Source of the DNA: Cristatella mucedo
Lineage: Eukaryota > Bryozoa > Phylactolaemata > Cristatellidae
NCBI GenBank assembly: GCA_009760855.2
Contig: WPIO01000471.1
Span: 1-39,653, forward strand
DNA length: 39,653 bases
Reading direction: 5' to 3'
Below, piece by piece: positions 1 through 12,000 of the stretch; within the stretch, counting starts at the first letter, position 1; every line of letters starts with the position of its first letter. The notes beneath the pieces are model-generated. The model made no database searches and had not been told where the DNA came from. It saw nothing but the letters and a program-made list of their open reading frames with translations. The position numbers were made by a program, and so were the translations under genes.

Positions 1-3000
1 TCTCAGTACTGCTCTTCTTCTGTTTTTACTGCTTTCCTTCTCAGTACTGTTCTTCTTCTGTTTTTACTCCGCTTTCCTTCTCAGTACTGTTCTTCTTCTG
101 TTTTTACTGCTTTCCTTCTCAGTACTGTTCTTCTTCTGTTTTTACTCCGCTTTCCTTCTCAGTACTGTTCTTCTTCTGTTTTTTACTGCTTTCATTCTCA
201 GTACTGTTCTCTTCTGTTTTTACTCTGCTTTCCTTCTCAGTACTGTTCTCCTTCTTCTGTTTTTACTCTGCTTTCCTTCTCAGTACTGTTCTTCTTCTGT
301 TTTTACTCCGCTTTCCTTCTCAGTACTGTTCTTCTTCTGTTTTTACTCCGCTTTCCTTCTCAGTACTGTTCTTCTTCTGTTTTTACTCTGCTTTTCCTTC
401 TCAGTACTGCTCTTCTTCTGTTTTTTACTGCTTTCCTTCTCAGTACTGTTCTTCTTCTGTTTTTACTCCGCTTTCCTTCTCAGTACTGTTCTTCTTCTGT
501 TTTTACTGCTTTCCTTCTCAGTACTGTTCTTCTTCTGTTTTTACTCCGCTTTCCTTCTCAGTACTGTTCTTCTTCTGTTTTTACTCTGCTTTCCTTCTCA
601 GTACTGTTCTTCTTCTGTTTTTACTGCTTTCCTTCTCAGTACTGTTCTTCTTCTGTTTTTACTCCGCTTTCCTTCTCAGTACTGTTCTTCTTCTGTTTTT
701 ACTCTGCTTTCCTTCTCAGTACTGTTCTTCTTCTGTTTTTACTCTGCTTTCCTTCTCAGTACTGTTCTTCTTCTGTTTTTACTACTGCTTTCCTTCTCAG
801 TACTGTTCTTTCTTCTTCTGTTTCCTTACTCTGCTTTCCTTCTTTTTACTGTTCTTCTTCTTCTCTGTTTTTACTCTGCTTTCCTTCTCAGTACTGTTCT
901 TCTTCTGTTTTTACTCTGCTTTCCTTCTCAGTACTGTTCTTCTTCTGTTTTTACTCTGCTTTTCTTCTCTATTCTGTTTTTTCTCTTTTTTTACTGCTTT
1001 CCTTCTCAGTACTGTTCTTCTTCTCTTTTTTTACTCCGCTTTCCTTCTCAGTACTGTTCTTCTTCTGTTTTTACTCTGCTTTCCTTCTCAGTACTGCTCT
1101 TCTTCTGTTTTTACTCTGCTTTCCTTCTCAGTACTGTTCTTCTTCTGTTTTTACTCTGCTTTTTTTCTCAGTACTGCTCTTCTTCTGTTTTTACTCTGCT
1201 TTCCTTCTCAGTACTGTTCTTCTTCTGTTTTTACTCTGCTTTCCTTCTCAGTACTGTTCTTCTTCTGTTTTTACTCCGCTTTCCTTCTCAGTACTGTTCT
1301 TCTTCTGTTTTTACTCTGCTTTCCTTCTCAGTACTGTTCTTCTTCTGTTTTTACTGCTTTCCTTCTCAGTACTGTTCTTCTTCTGTTTTTACTCCGCTTT
1401 CCTTCTCAGTACTGTTCTTCTTCTGTTTTTTTACTCTGCTTTCCTTCTCATTTTTTTTACTCTGCTTTCCTTCTCAGTACTGCTCTTCTTCTGTTTTTAC
1501 TCTGCTTTCCTTCTCAGTACTGTTCTTCTTCTGTTTTTACTCTGCTTTCCTTCTCAGTACTGTTCTTCTTCTGTTTTTACTGCTTTCCTTCTCAGTACGG
1601 TTCTTCTTCTGTTTTTACTGCTTTCCTTCTCAGTACTGCTCTTCTTCTGTTTTTACTCTGCTTTCCTTCTCAGTACTGTTCTTCTTCTGTTTTTACTCTG
1701 CTTTCCTTCTCAGTACTGTTCTTCTTCTGTTTTTACTCTGCTTTCCTTCTCAGTACTGTTCTTCTTCTGTTTTTACTGCTTTCCTTCTCAGTACTGTTCT
1801 TCTTCTGTTTTTACTGCTTTCCTTCTCAGTACTGTTCTTCTGCTGTTTTTACTGCTTTCCTTCTCAGTACTGTTCTTCTTCTGTTTTTACTCCGCTTTCC
1901 TTCTCAGTACTGTTCTTCTTCTGTTTTTACTCTGCTTTCCTTCTCAGTACTGCTCTTCTTCTGTTTTTACTCTGCTTTCCTTCTCAGTACTGTTCTTCTT
2001 CTGTTTTTACTCTGCTTTCCTTCTCAGTACTGCTCTTCTTCTTCTGTTTTTACTCTGCTTTCCTTCTCAGTACTGTTCTTCTTCTGTTTTTACTCTGCTT
2101 TCCTTCTCAGTACTGTTCTTCTTCTGTTTTTACTGCTTTCCTTCTCAGTACTGTTCTTCTTCTGTTTTTACTGCTTTCCTTCTCAGTACTGCTCTTCTTC
2201 TGTTTTTTCTCTGCTTTCCTTCTCAGTACTGTTCTTCTTCTGTTTTTACTCTGCTTTCCTTCTCAGTACTGTTCTTCTTCTGTTTTTACTCTGCTTTCCT
2301 TCTCAGTACTGTTTTTCTTCTTTTTTTTCTGCTTTCCTTCTCAGTACTGTTCTTCTTCTGTTTTTACTGCTTTCCTTCTCAGTACTGCTCTTCTTCTGTT
2401 TTTACTACTCTGCTTTCCTTCTCCTTACTTTTCTTCTTCTTTTTTTTACTGCTTTCCTTCTCAGTACTGTTCTTCTTCTGTTTTTACTGCTTTCCTTCTC
2501 AGTACTGTTCTTCTTCTGTTTTTACTGCTTTCCTTCTCAGTACTGCTCTTCTTTCTGTTTTTACTCTGCTTTCCTTCTCAGTACTGTTCTTCTTCTGTTT
2601 TTTCTCTGCTTTCCTTCTCAGTACTGTTCTTCTTCTGTTTTTTTTCTGCTTTCCTTCTCAGTACTGTTCTTCTTCTGTTTTTACTGCTTTCCTTCTCAGT
2701 ACTGTTCTTCTTCTGTTTTTACTCTGCTTTCCTTCTCAGTACTGTTCTTCTTCTGTTTTTACTGCTTTCCTTCTCAGTACGGTTCTTCTTCTGTTTTTAC
2801 TGCTTTCCTTCTCAGTACTGCTCTTCTTCTGTTTTTACTCTGCTTTCCTTCTCAGTACTGTTCTTCTTCTGTTTTTTACTCTGCTTTCCTTCTCAGTACT
2901 GTTCTTCTTCTTTTTTTTCTGCTTTCCTTCTCTCTACTCTTCTCTTTCTCTTTTTTTTCTGCTTTCCTTCTCAGTACTGTTCTTCTTCTGTTTTTACTGC

Positions 3001-6000
3001 TTTCCTTCTCAGTACTGTTCTTCTTCTGTTTTTTTTCTGCTTTCCTTCTCTGTTCTGTTCTTCTTCTGTTTTTTACTCCGCTTTCCTTCTCAGTACTGTT
3101 CTTCTTCTGTTTTTACTCTGCTTTCCTTCTCAGTACTGCTCTTCTTCTTTTTTTTACTCTGCTTTCCTTCTCAGTACTGTTCTTCTTCTGTTTTTACTCT
3201 GCTTTCCTTCTCAGTACTGCTCTTCTTCTGTTTTTACTCTGCTTTCCTTCTCAGTACTGTTCTTCTTCTGTTTTTTCTCTGCTTTCCTTCTCAGTACTGT
3301 TCTTCTTCTGTTTTTACTGCTTTCCTTCTCAGTACTGTTCTTCTTCTGTTTTTTTACTGCTTTCCTTCTCAGTACTGCTCTTCTACTCTTTTTTACTCTG
3401 CTTTCCTTCTCATTACTGTTCTTCTTCTGTTTTTACTCTGCTTTCCTTCTCAGTACTGTTCTTCTTCTGTTTTTACTCTGCTTTCCTTCTCAGTACTGTT
3501 CTTCTTCTGTTTTTACTGCTTTCCTTCTCAGTACTGTTCTTCTTCTGTTTTTACTGCTTTCCTTCTCAGTACTGCTCTTCTTCTGTTTTTACTCTGCTTT
3601 CCTTCTCAGTACTGTTCTTCTTCTGTTTTTACTGCTTTCCTTCTCAGTACTGTTCTTCTTCTGTTTTTACTGCTTTCCTTCTCAGTACTGTTCTTCTTCT
3701 GTTTTTACTGCTTTCCTTCTCAGTACTGCTCTTCTTCTGTTTTTACTCTGCTTTCTTTCTCAGTACTGTTCTTCTTCTGTTTTTACTCTGCTTTCCTTCT
3801 CAGTACTGTTCTTCTTCTGTTTTTACTGCTTTCCTTCTCAGTACTGTTCTTCTTCTGTTTTTACTGCTTTCCTTCTCAGTACTGTTCTTCTTCTGTTTTT
3901 ACTGCTTACTTCTCAGTACTGTTCTTCTTCTGTTTTTACTCCGCTTTCCTTCTCAGTACTGTTCTTCTTCTGTTTTTACTCTGACTCTTCTTCTCTTGTT
4001 TTTACTCTGCTTTCCTTCTCAGTACTGTTCTTCTTCTGTTTTTACTCTGCTTTCCTTCTCAGTACTGTTCTTCTTCTGTTTTTACTGCTTTCCTTCTCAG
4101 TACTGCTCTTCTTCTGTTTTTACTGCTTTCCTTCTCAGTACTGTTCTTCTTCTGTTTTTACTCCGCTTTCCTTCTCAGTACTGTTCTTCTTCTGTTTTTA
4201 CTCTGCTTTCCTTCTCAGTACTGCTCTTCTTCTGTTTTTACTCTGCTTTCCTTCTCAGTACTGCTCTTCTTCTGTTTTTACTCTGCTTTCCTTCTCAGTA
4301 CTGCTCTTCTTCTGTTTTTACTCTGCTTTCCTTCTCAGTACTGCTCTTCTTCTGTTTTTACTGCTTTCCTTCTCAGTACTGCTCTTCTTCTCTTTTTTAC
4401 TCTGCTTTCCTTCTCAGTACTGCTCTTCTTCTGTTTTTACTGCTTTCCTTCTCAGTACTGCTCTTCTTCTGTTTTTACTGCTTTCCTTCTCAGTACTGCT
4501 CTTCTTCTGTTTTTACTCTGCTTTCCTTCTCAGTACTGCTCTTCTTCTGTTTTTACTGCTTTCCTTCTCAGTACTGCTCTTCTTCTGTTTTTACTCTGCT
4601 TTCCTTCTCAGTACTGTTCTTCTTCTATTTTTACTGCTTTCCTTCTCAGTACTGCTCTTCTTCTGTTTTTACTCTGCTTTCCTTCTCAGTACTGCTCTTC
4701 TTCTGTTTTTACTCTGCTTTCCTTCTCAGTACTGTTCTTCTTCTGTTTTTACTCTGCTTTCCTTCTCAGTACTGTTCTTCTTCTGTTTTTACTCTGCTTT
4801 CCTTCTCAGTACTGTTCTTCTTCTGTTTTTACTGCTTTCCTTCTCAGTACTGTTCTTCTTCTGTTTTTACTGCTTTCCTTCTCAGTACTGTTCTTCTTCT
4901 GTTTTTACTGCTTTCCTTCTCAGTACTGTTCTTCTTCTGTTTTTACTCCGCTTTCCTTCTCAGTACTGTTCTTCTTCTTCTCTTTTTTCTCTGCTTTCCT
5001 TCTCAGTACTGCTCTTCTTCTGTTTTTACTCTGCTTTCCTTCTCAGTACTGTTCTTCTTCTGTTTTTACTCTGCTTTCCTTCTCAGTACTGCTCTTCTTC
5101 TGTTTTTACTCTGCTTTCCTTCTCAGTACTGTTCTTCTTCTGTTTTTACTCTGCTTTCCTTCTCAGTACTGTTCTTCTTCTGTTTTTTTACTGCTTTCCT
5201 TCTCAGTACTGTTCTTCTGCTGTTTTTTACTGCTTTCCTTCTCAGTACTGTTCTTCTTCTGTTTTTACTCCGCTTTCCTTCTCAGTACTGTTCTTCTTCT
5301 GTTTTTACTCTGCTTTCCTTCTCAGTACTGCTCTTCTTCTGTTTTTACTCTGCTTTCCTTCTCAGTACTGTTCTTCTTCTGTTTTTACTCTGCTTTCCTT
5401 CTCAGTACTGCTCTTCTTCTGTTTTTACTCTGCTTTCCTTCTCAGTACTGTTCTTCTTCTGTTTTTACTCTGCTTTCCTTCTCAGTACTGTTCTTCTTCT
5501 GTTTTTACTGCTTTCCTTCTCAGTACTGTTCTTCTTCTTCTGTTTTTACTGCTTTCCTTCTCAGTACTGCTCTTCTTCTGTTTTTACTCTGCTTTCCTTC
5601 TCAGTACTGTTCTTCTTCTGTTTTTACTCTGCTTTCCTTCTCAGTACTGTTCTTCTTCTGTTTTTACTCTGCTTTCCTTCTCAGTACTGTTCTTCTTCTG
5701 TTTTTACTGCTTTCCTTCTCAGTACTGTTCTTCTTCTGTTTTTACTGCTTTCCTTCTCAGTACTGCTCTTCTTCTGTTTTTACTCTGCTTTCCTTCTCAG
5801 TACTGTTCTTCTTCTGTTTTTACTGCTTTCCTTCTCAGTACTGTTCTTCTTCTGTTTTTACTGCTTTCCTTCTCAGTACTGTTCTTCTTCTGTTTTTACT
5901 GCTTTCCTTCTCAGTACTGCTCTTCTTCTGTTTTTTTACTCTGCTTTCCTTCTCAGTACTGTTCTTCTTCTGTTTTTACTCTGCTTTCCTTCTCAGTACT

Positions 6001-9000
6001 GTTCTTCTTCTGTTTTTACTGCTTTCCTTCTCAGTACTGTTCTTATTCTGTTTTTACTGCTTTCCTTCTCAGTACTGTTCTTCTTCTGTTTTTACTGCTT
6101 TCCTTCTCAGTACTGTTCTTCTTCTGTTTTTACTCCGCTTTCCTTCTCAGTACTGTTCTTCTTCTGTTTTTTACTCTGCTCTCCTTCTCTCAACTGTGCT
6201 TCTTCTCTTTTTTTTCTGCTTTCCTTCTCAGTACTGTTCTTCTTCTGTTTTTACTGCTTTCCTTCTCAGTACTGTTCTTCTTCTTCTTTTTTTACTGCTT
6301 TCCTTCTCAGTACTGCTCTTCTTCTGTTTTTACTCTGCTTTCCTTCTCAGTACTGTTCTTCTTCTGTTTTTACTCTGCTTTCCTTCTCAGTACTGTTCTT
6401 CTTCTGTTTTTTCTGCTTTCCTTCTCAGTACTGTTCTTCTTCTGTTTTTTTTCTGCTTTCCTTCTCAGTACTGTTCTTCTTCTGTTTTTACTCTGCTTTC
6501 CTTCTCAGTACTGCTCTTCTTCTGTTTTTACTCTGCTTTCCTTCTCAGTACTGCTCTTCTTCTGTTTTTACTCTGCTTTCCTTCTCAGTACTGCTCTTCT
6601 TCTGTTTTTCACTCTGCTTTCCTTCTCAGTACTGCTCTTCTTCTCTTTTTTTTCTGCTTTCCTTCTCAGTACTGCTCTTCTTCTGTTTTTACTCTGCTTT
6701 CCTTCTCAGTACTGCTCTTCTTCTGTTTTTACTGCTTTCCTTCTCAGTACTGCTCTTCTTCTGTTTTTACTGCTGCTTTCCTTCTCAGTACTGCTCTTCT
6801 TCTGTTTTTACTCTGCTTTCCTTCTCAGTACTGCTCTTCTTCTGTTTTTACTGCTTTCCTTCTCAGTACTGCTCTTCTTCTGTTTTTACTCTGCTTTCCT
6901 TCTCAGTACTGTTCTTCTCTTCTATTTTTACTGCTTTCCTTCTCAGTACTGCTCTTCTTCTTCTTTTTTTACTCTGCTTTTTCCTTCTCAGTACTGCTCT
7001 TCTTCTGTTTTTACTCTGCTTTCCTTCTCAGTACTGTTCTTCTTCTGTTTTTACTCTGCTTTCCTTCTCAGTACTGTTCTTCTTCTGTTTTTACTGCTTT
7101 CCTTCTCAGTACTGTTCTTCTTCTGTTTTTACTGCTTTCCTTCTCAGTACTGCTCTTCTTCTGTTTTTACTCTGCTTTCCTTCTCAGTACTGTTCTTCTT
7201 CTGTTTTGTACTGCTGCTTTCCTTCTCAGTACTGTTCTTCTTCTGTTTTTACTCTGCTTTCCTTCTCAGTACTGTTCTTCTTCTGTTTTTACTGCTTTCC
7301 TTCTCAGTACTGTTCTTCTTCTGTTTTTTTTCTGCTTTCCTTCTCAGTACTGCTCTTCTTCTGTTTTTACTCTGCTTTCCTTCTCAGTACTGTTCTTCTT
7401 CTGTTTTTACTGCTTTCCTTCTCAGTACTGTTCTTCTTCTGTTTTTACTGCTTTCCTTCTCAGTACTGTTCTTCTTCTTCTGTTTTTACTGCTTTCCTTC
7501 TCAGTACTGCTCTTCTTCTGTTTTTACTCTGCTTTCCTTCTCAGTACTGTTCTTCTTCTTTTTTTTATTCGGGTTTCCTTCTCAGTACTGTTGTTCTTCT
7601 GCTTTTTTTTACTGCTTTCCTTCTCAGTACTGTTCTTCTTCTGTTTTTACTGCTTTCCTTCTCAGTACTGTTCTTCTTCTGTTTTTACTGCTTTCCTTCT
7701 CAGTACTGTTCTTCTTCTGTTTTTACTCTGCTTTCCTTCTCAGTACTGTTCTTCTTCTGTTTTTACTCTGCTTTCCTTCTCAGTACTGTTCTTCTTCTGT
7801 TTTTACTGCTTTCCTTCTCAGTACTGTTCTTCTTCTGTTTTTACTGCTTTCCTTCTCAGTACTGTTCTTCTTCTGTTTTTACTGCTTTCCTTCTCAGTAC
7901 TGTTCTTCTTCTGTTTTTACTCTGCTTTCCTTCTCAGTACTGTTCTTCTTCTGTTTTTACTCTGCTTTCCTTCTCAGTACTGTTCTTCTTCTGTTTTTTT
8001 TACTGCTTTCCTTCTCAGTACTGTTCTTCTTCTGTTTTTACTCTGCTTTCCTTCTCAGTACTGTTCTTCTTCTGTTTTTACTCTGCTTTCCTTCTCAGTA
8101 CTGTTCTTCTTCTGTTTTTACTGCTTTCCTTCTCAGTACTGTTCTTCTTCTGTTTTTACTCTGCTTTCCTTCTCAGTACTTCTTTTCTTTTTCTTTTTTT
8201 ACTGCTTTCCTTCTCAGTACTGTTCTTCTTCTTTTTTTACTGCTTTCCTTCTCAGTACTGTTCTTCTTCTGTTTTTACTGCTTTCCTTCTCAGTACTGCT
8301 CTTCTTCTGTTTTTACTGCTTTCCTTCTCAGTACTGTTCTTCTTCTGTTTTAAATGCTTTCCTTCTCAGTACTGCTCTTCTTCTGTTTTTACTGCTTTCC
8401 TTCTCAGTACTGTTCTTCTTCTGTTTTTACTGCTTTCCTTCTCAGAACTGCTCTTCTTCTGTTTTTACTCTGCTTTCCTTCTCAGTACTGTTCTTCTTCT
8501 GTTTTTACTGCTTTCCTTCTCAGTACTGCTCTTCTTCTGTTTTTACTCCGCTTTCCTTCTCAGTACTGCTCTTCTTCTGTTTTTACTGCTTTCCTTCTCA
8601 GTACTGCTCTTCTTCTGTTTTTACTCTGCTTTCCTTCTCAGTACTGTTCTTCTTCTGTTTTTACTGCTTTCCTTCTCAGTACTGCTCTTCTTCTGTTTTT
8701 ACTCCGCTTTCCTTCTCAGTACTGTTCTTCTTCTGTTTTTTCCTGCTTTTCTTCTCAGTACTGTTCTTCTTCTGTTTTTACTCTGCTTTCCTTCTCAGTA
8801 CTGCTCTTCTTCTGTTTTTACTGTTTTCCTTCTCAGTACTGCTCTTCTTTTGTTTTTTACTGCTTTCCTTCTCAGTACTGTTCTTCTTCTGTTTTTACTC
8901 TGCTTTCCTTCTCAGTACTGTTCTTCTTCTGTTTTTACTCTGCTTTCCTTCTCAGTACTGCTCTTCTTCTGTTTTTTCTCCGCTTTCCTTCTCAGTACTG

Positions 9001-12000
9001 CTCTTCTTCTGTTTTTACTCTGCTTTCCTTCTCAGTACTGCTCTTCTTCTGTTTTTACTCTGCTTTTCCTTCTCAGTACTGCTCTTCTTCTTCTGTACTG
9101 CTTTCCTTCTCAGTACTGCTCTTCTTCTGTTTTTACTCTGCTTTCCTTCTCAGTACTGCTCTTCTTCTGTTTTTACTCTGCTTTCCTTCTCAGTACTGCT
9201 CTTCTTCTGTTTTTTTTTACTGCTTTTTTTAGTACTGCTTTCCTTCTCAGTACTGCTCTTCTTCTGTTTTAAATGCTTTCCTTCTCAGTACTGCTCTTCT
9301 TCTGTTTTTACTGCTTTCCTTCTCAGTACTGTTCTTCTTCTGTTTTTTTTCTGCTTTCCTTCTCAGTACTGTTCTTCTTCTGTTTTTACTGCTTTCCTTC
9401 TCAGTACTGTTCTTCTTCTCTGTTTTTACTGCTTTTCCTTCTCAGTACTGCTCTTCTCTCTTTTTTTACTCTGCTTTCCTTCTCAGTACTGTACTGTTCT
9501 TCTTCTGTTTTTTTCTCTGCTTTCCTTCTCAGTACTGCTCTTCTTCTGTTTTTTTTCTGCTTTCCTTCTCAGTACTGTTCTTCTTCTGTTTTTACTGTGT
9601 TCTTCTTCTGTTTTTACTGCTTTCCTTCTCTCTACTCTTCTTCTTCTGTTTTTTTACTGCTTTCCTTCTCAGTACTGCTCTTCTTCTGTTTTTACTCTGC
9701 TTTCCTTCTCAGTACTGTTCTTCTTCTGTTTTTACTCTGCTTTCCTTCTCAGTACTGTTCTTCTTCTGTTTTTACTGCTTTCCTTCTCAGTACTGCTCTT
9801 CTTCTGTTTTTACTGCTTTCCTTCTCAGTACTGTTCTTCTTCTGTTTTTACTCTGCTTTCCTTCTCAGTACTGTTCTTCTTCTGTTTTTACTCTGCTTTC
9901 CTTCTCAGTACTGTTCTTCTTCTGTTTTTACTGCTTTCCTTCTCAGTACTGCTCTTCTTCTGTTTTTACTGCTTTCCTTCTCAGTACTGCTCTTCTTCTG
10001 TTTTTACTGCTTTCCTTCTCAGTACTGCTCTTCTTCTGTTTTTACTGCTTTCCTTCTCAGTACTGCTCTTCTTCTGTTTTTACTCTGCTTTCCTTGTTTT
10101 TACTCTGCTTTCCATCTCAGTACTGTTCTTCTTCTGTTTTTACTGCTTTCCTTCTCAGTACTGCTCTTCTTCTGTTTTTACTCTGCTTTCCTTCTCAGTA
10201 CTGTTCTTCTTCTGTTTTTTTACTGCTTTCCTTCTCAGTACTGTGCTCTTCTTCTTCAGTTTTTACTCTGCTTTCCTTCTCAGTACTGCTCTTCTTCTGT
10301 TTTTACTCTGCTTTCCTTCTCAGTACTGTTCTTCTTCTGTTTTTACTGCTTTCCTTCTCAGTACTGTTCTTCTTCTGTTTTTACTGCTTTCCTTCTCAGT
10401 ACTGTTCTTCTTCTGTTTTTACTGCTTTCCTTCTCAGTACTGCTCTTCTTCTGTTTTTACTCTGCTTTCCTTCTCAGTACTGTTCTTCTTCTGTTTTTAC
10501 TCTGCTTTCCTTCTCAGTACTGTTTTTCTTCTGTTTTTACTCTGCTTTCCTTCTCAGTACTGTTCTTCTTCTGTTTTTTTTTTTACTGCTTTCCTTCTCA
10601 GTACTGTTCTTCTTCTGTTTTTACTCTGCTTTCCTTCTCAGTACTGTTCTTCTTCTCTGTTTTTTACTGCTTTCCTTCTCAGTACTGCTCTTCTTCTGTT
10701 TTTACTCTGCTTTCCTTCTCAGTACTGTTCTTCTTCTGTTTTTACTGCTTTCCTTCTCAGTACTGCTCTTCTTCTGTTTTTACTGCTTTCCTTCTCAGTA
10801 CTGCTCTTCTTCTGTTTTTACTGCTTTCCTTCTCAGTACTGTTCTTCTTCTGTTTTTACTGCTTTCCTTCTCAGTACTGTTCTTCTTCTGTTTTTACTGC
10901 TTTCCTTCTCAGTACTGCTCTTCTTCTGTTTTTACTGCTTTCCTTCTCAGTACTGCTCTTCTTCTGTTTTTACTCTGCTTTCCTTCTCAGTACTGTTCTT
11001 CTTCTGTTTTTACTGCTTTCCTTCTCAGTACTGCTCTTCTTCTGTTTTTACTCTGCTTTCCTTCTCAGTACTGCCCTTCTTCTGTTTTTACGCTGGTTTC
11101 CTTCTCAGTACTGCTCTTCTTCTGTTTTTTACTGCTTTTCCTTCTCAGTACTGCTCTTCTTCTGTTTTTTACTCTGCTTTCCTTCTCAGTACTGTTCTTT
11201 CTGTTTTTTACTGCTTTCCTTCTCAGTACTGCTCTTCTTCTGTTTTTACTCTGCTTTCCTTCTCAGTACTGTTCTTCTTCTGTTTTTTCTCTGCTTTCCT
11301 TCTCAGTACTGCTCTTCTTCTGTTTTTACTGCTTTCCTTCTCAGTACTGTTCTTCTTCTGTTTTTACTGCTTTCCTTCTCAGTACTTCTCTTCTGTTTTT
11401 TCAGCTTTCCTTGTACTTCTTCTTCTGTTTTTACTCTGCTTTCCTTCTCAGTTCTGCTTCTTCTTCTGTTTTTTCTGCTTTCCTTCTCAGTACTGTTCTT
11501 CTTCTGTTTTTACTCTGCTTTCCTTCTCAGTACTGTTCTTCTTCTGTTTTTATTTTTACTCTGCTTTCCTTCTCAGTACTGTTCTTCTTCTGTTTTTAAA
11601 AGCTTTCCCTTCTCAGTACTGCTCTTCTTCTGTTGTTTTTACTGCTTTCCCTTCTCAGTACTGCTCTTCTTCTGTTTTTTACTCCGCTTTCCTTCTCAGT
11701 ACTGTTCTTCTTCTGTTTTTACTGCTTTACTCCGCTTTCTCAGTACTGCTTCTTCTTCTGTTGTTTTTACTGCTTTCCTTCTCAGTACTGCTCTTCTTCT
11801 GTTTTTCCTCTGCTTTCCTTCTCAGTACTTATCTTCTTCTGTTTTTACTCCGATTTCCTTCTCAGTACTGTTTCTTCTTCTGTTTTTTACTGCTTTCCTT
11901 CTCAGTACTGCTCTTCTTCTGTTTTTTTACTCTGCTTTTCCTTCTCAGTACTGTTCTTCTTCTGTTTTTACTGCTTTCCTTCTCAGTACTGCTCTTCTTC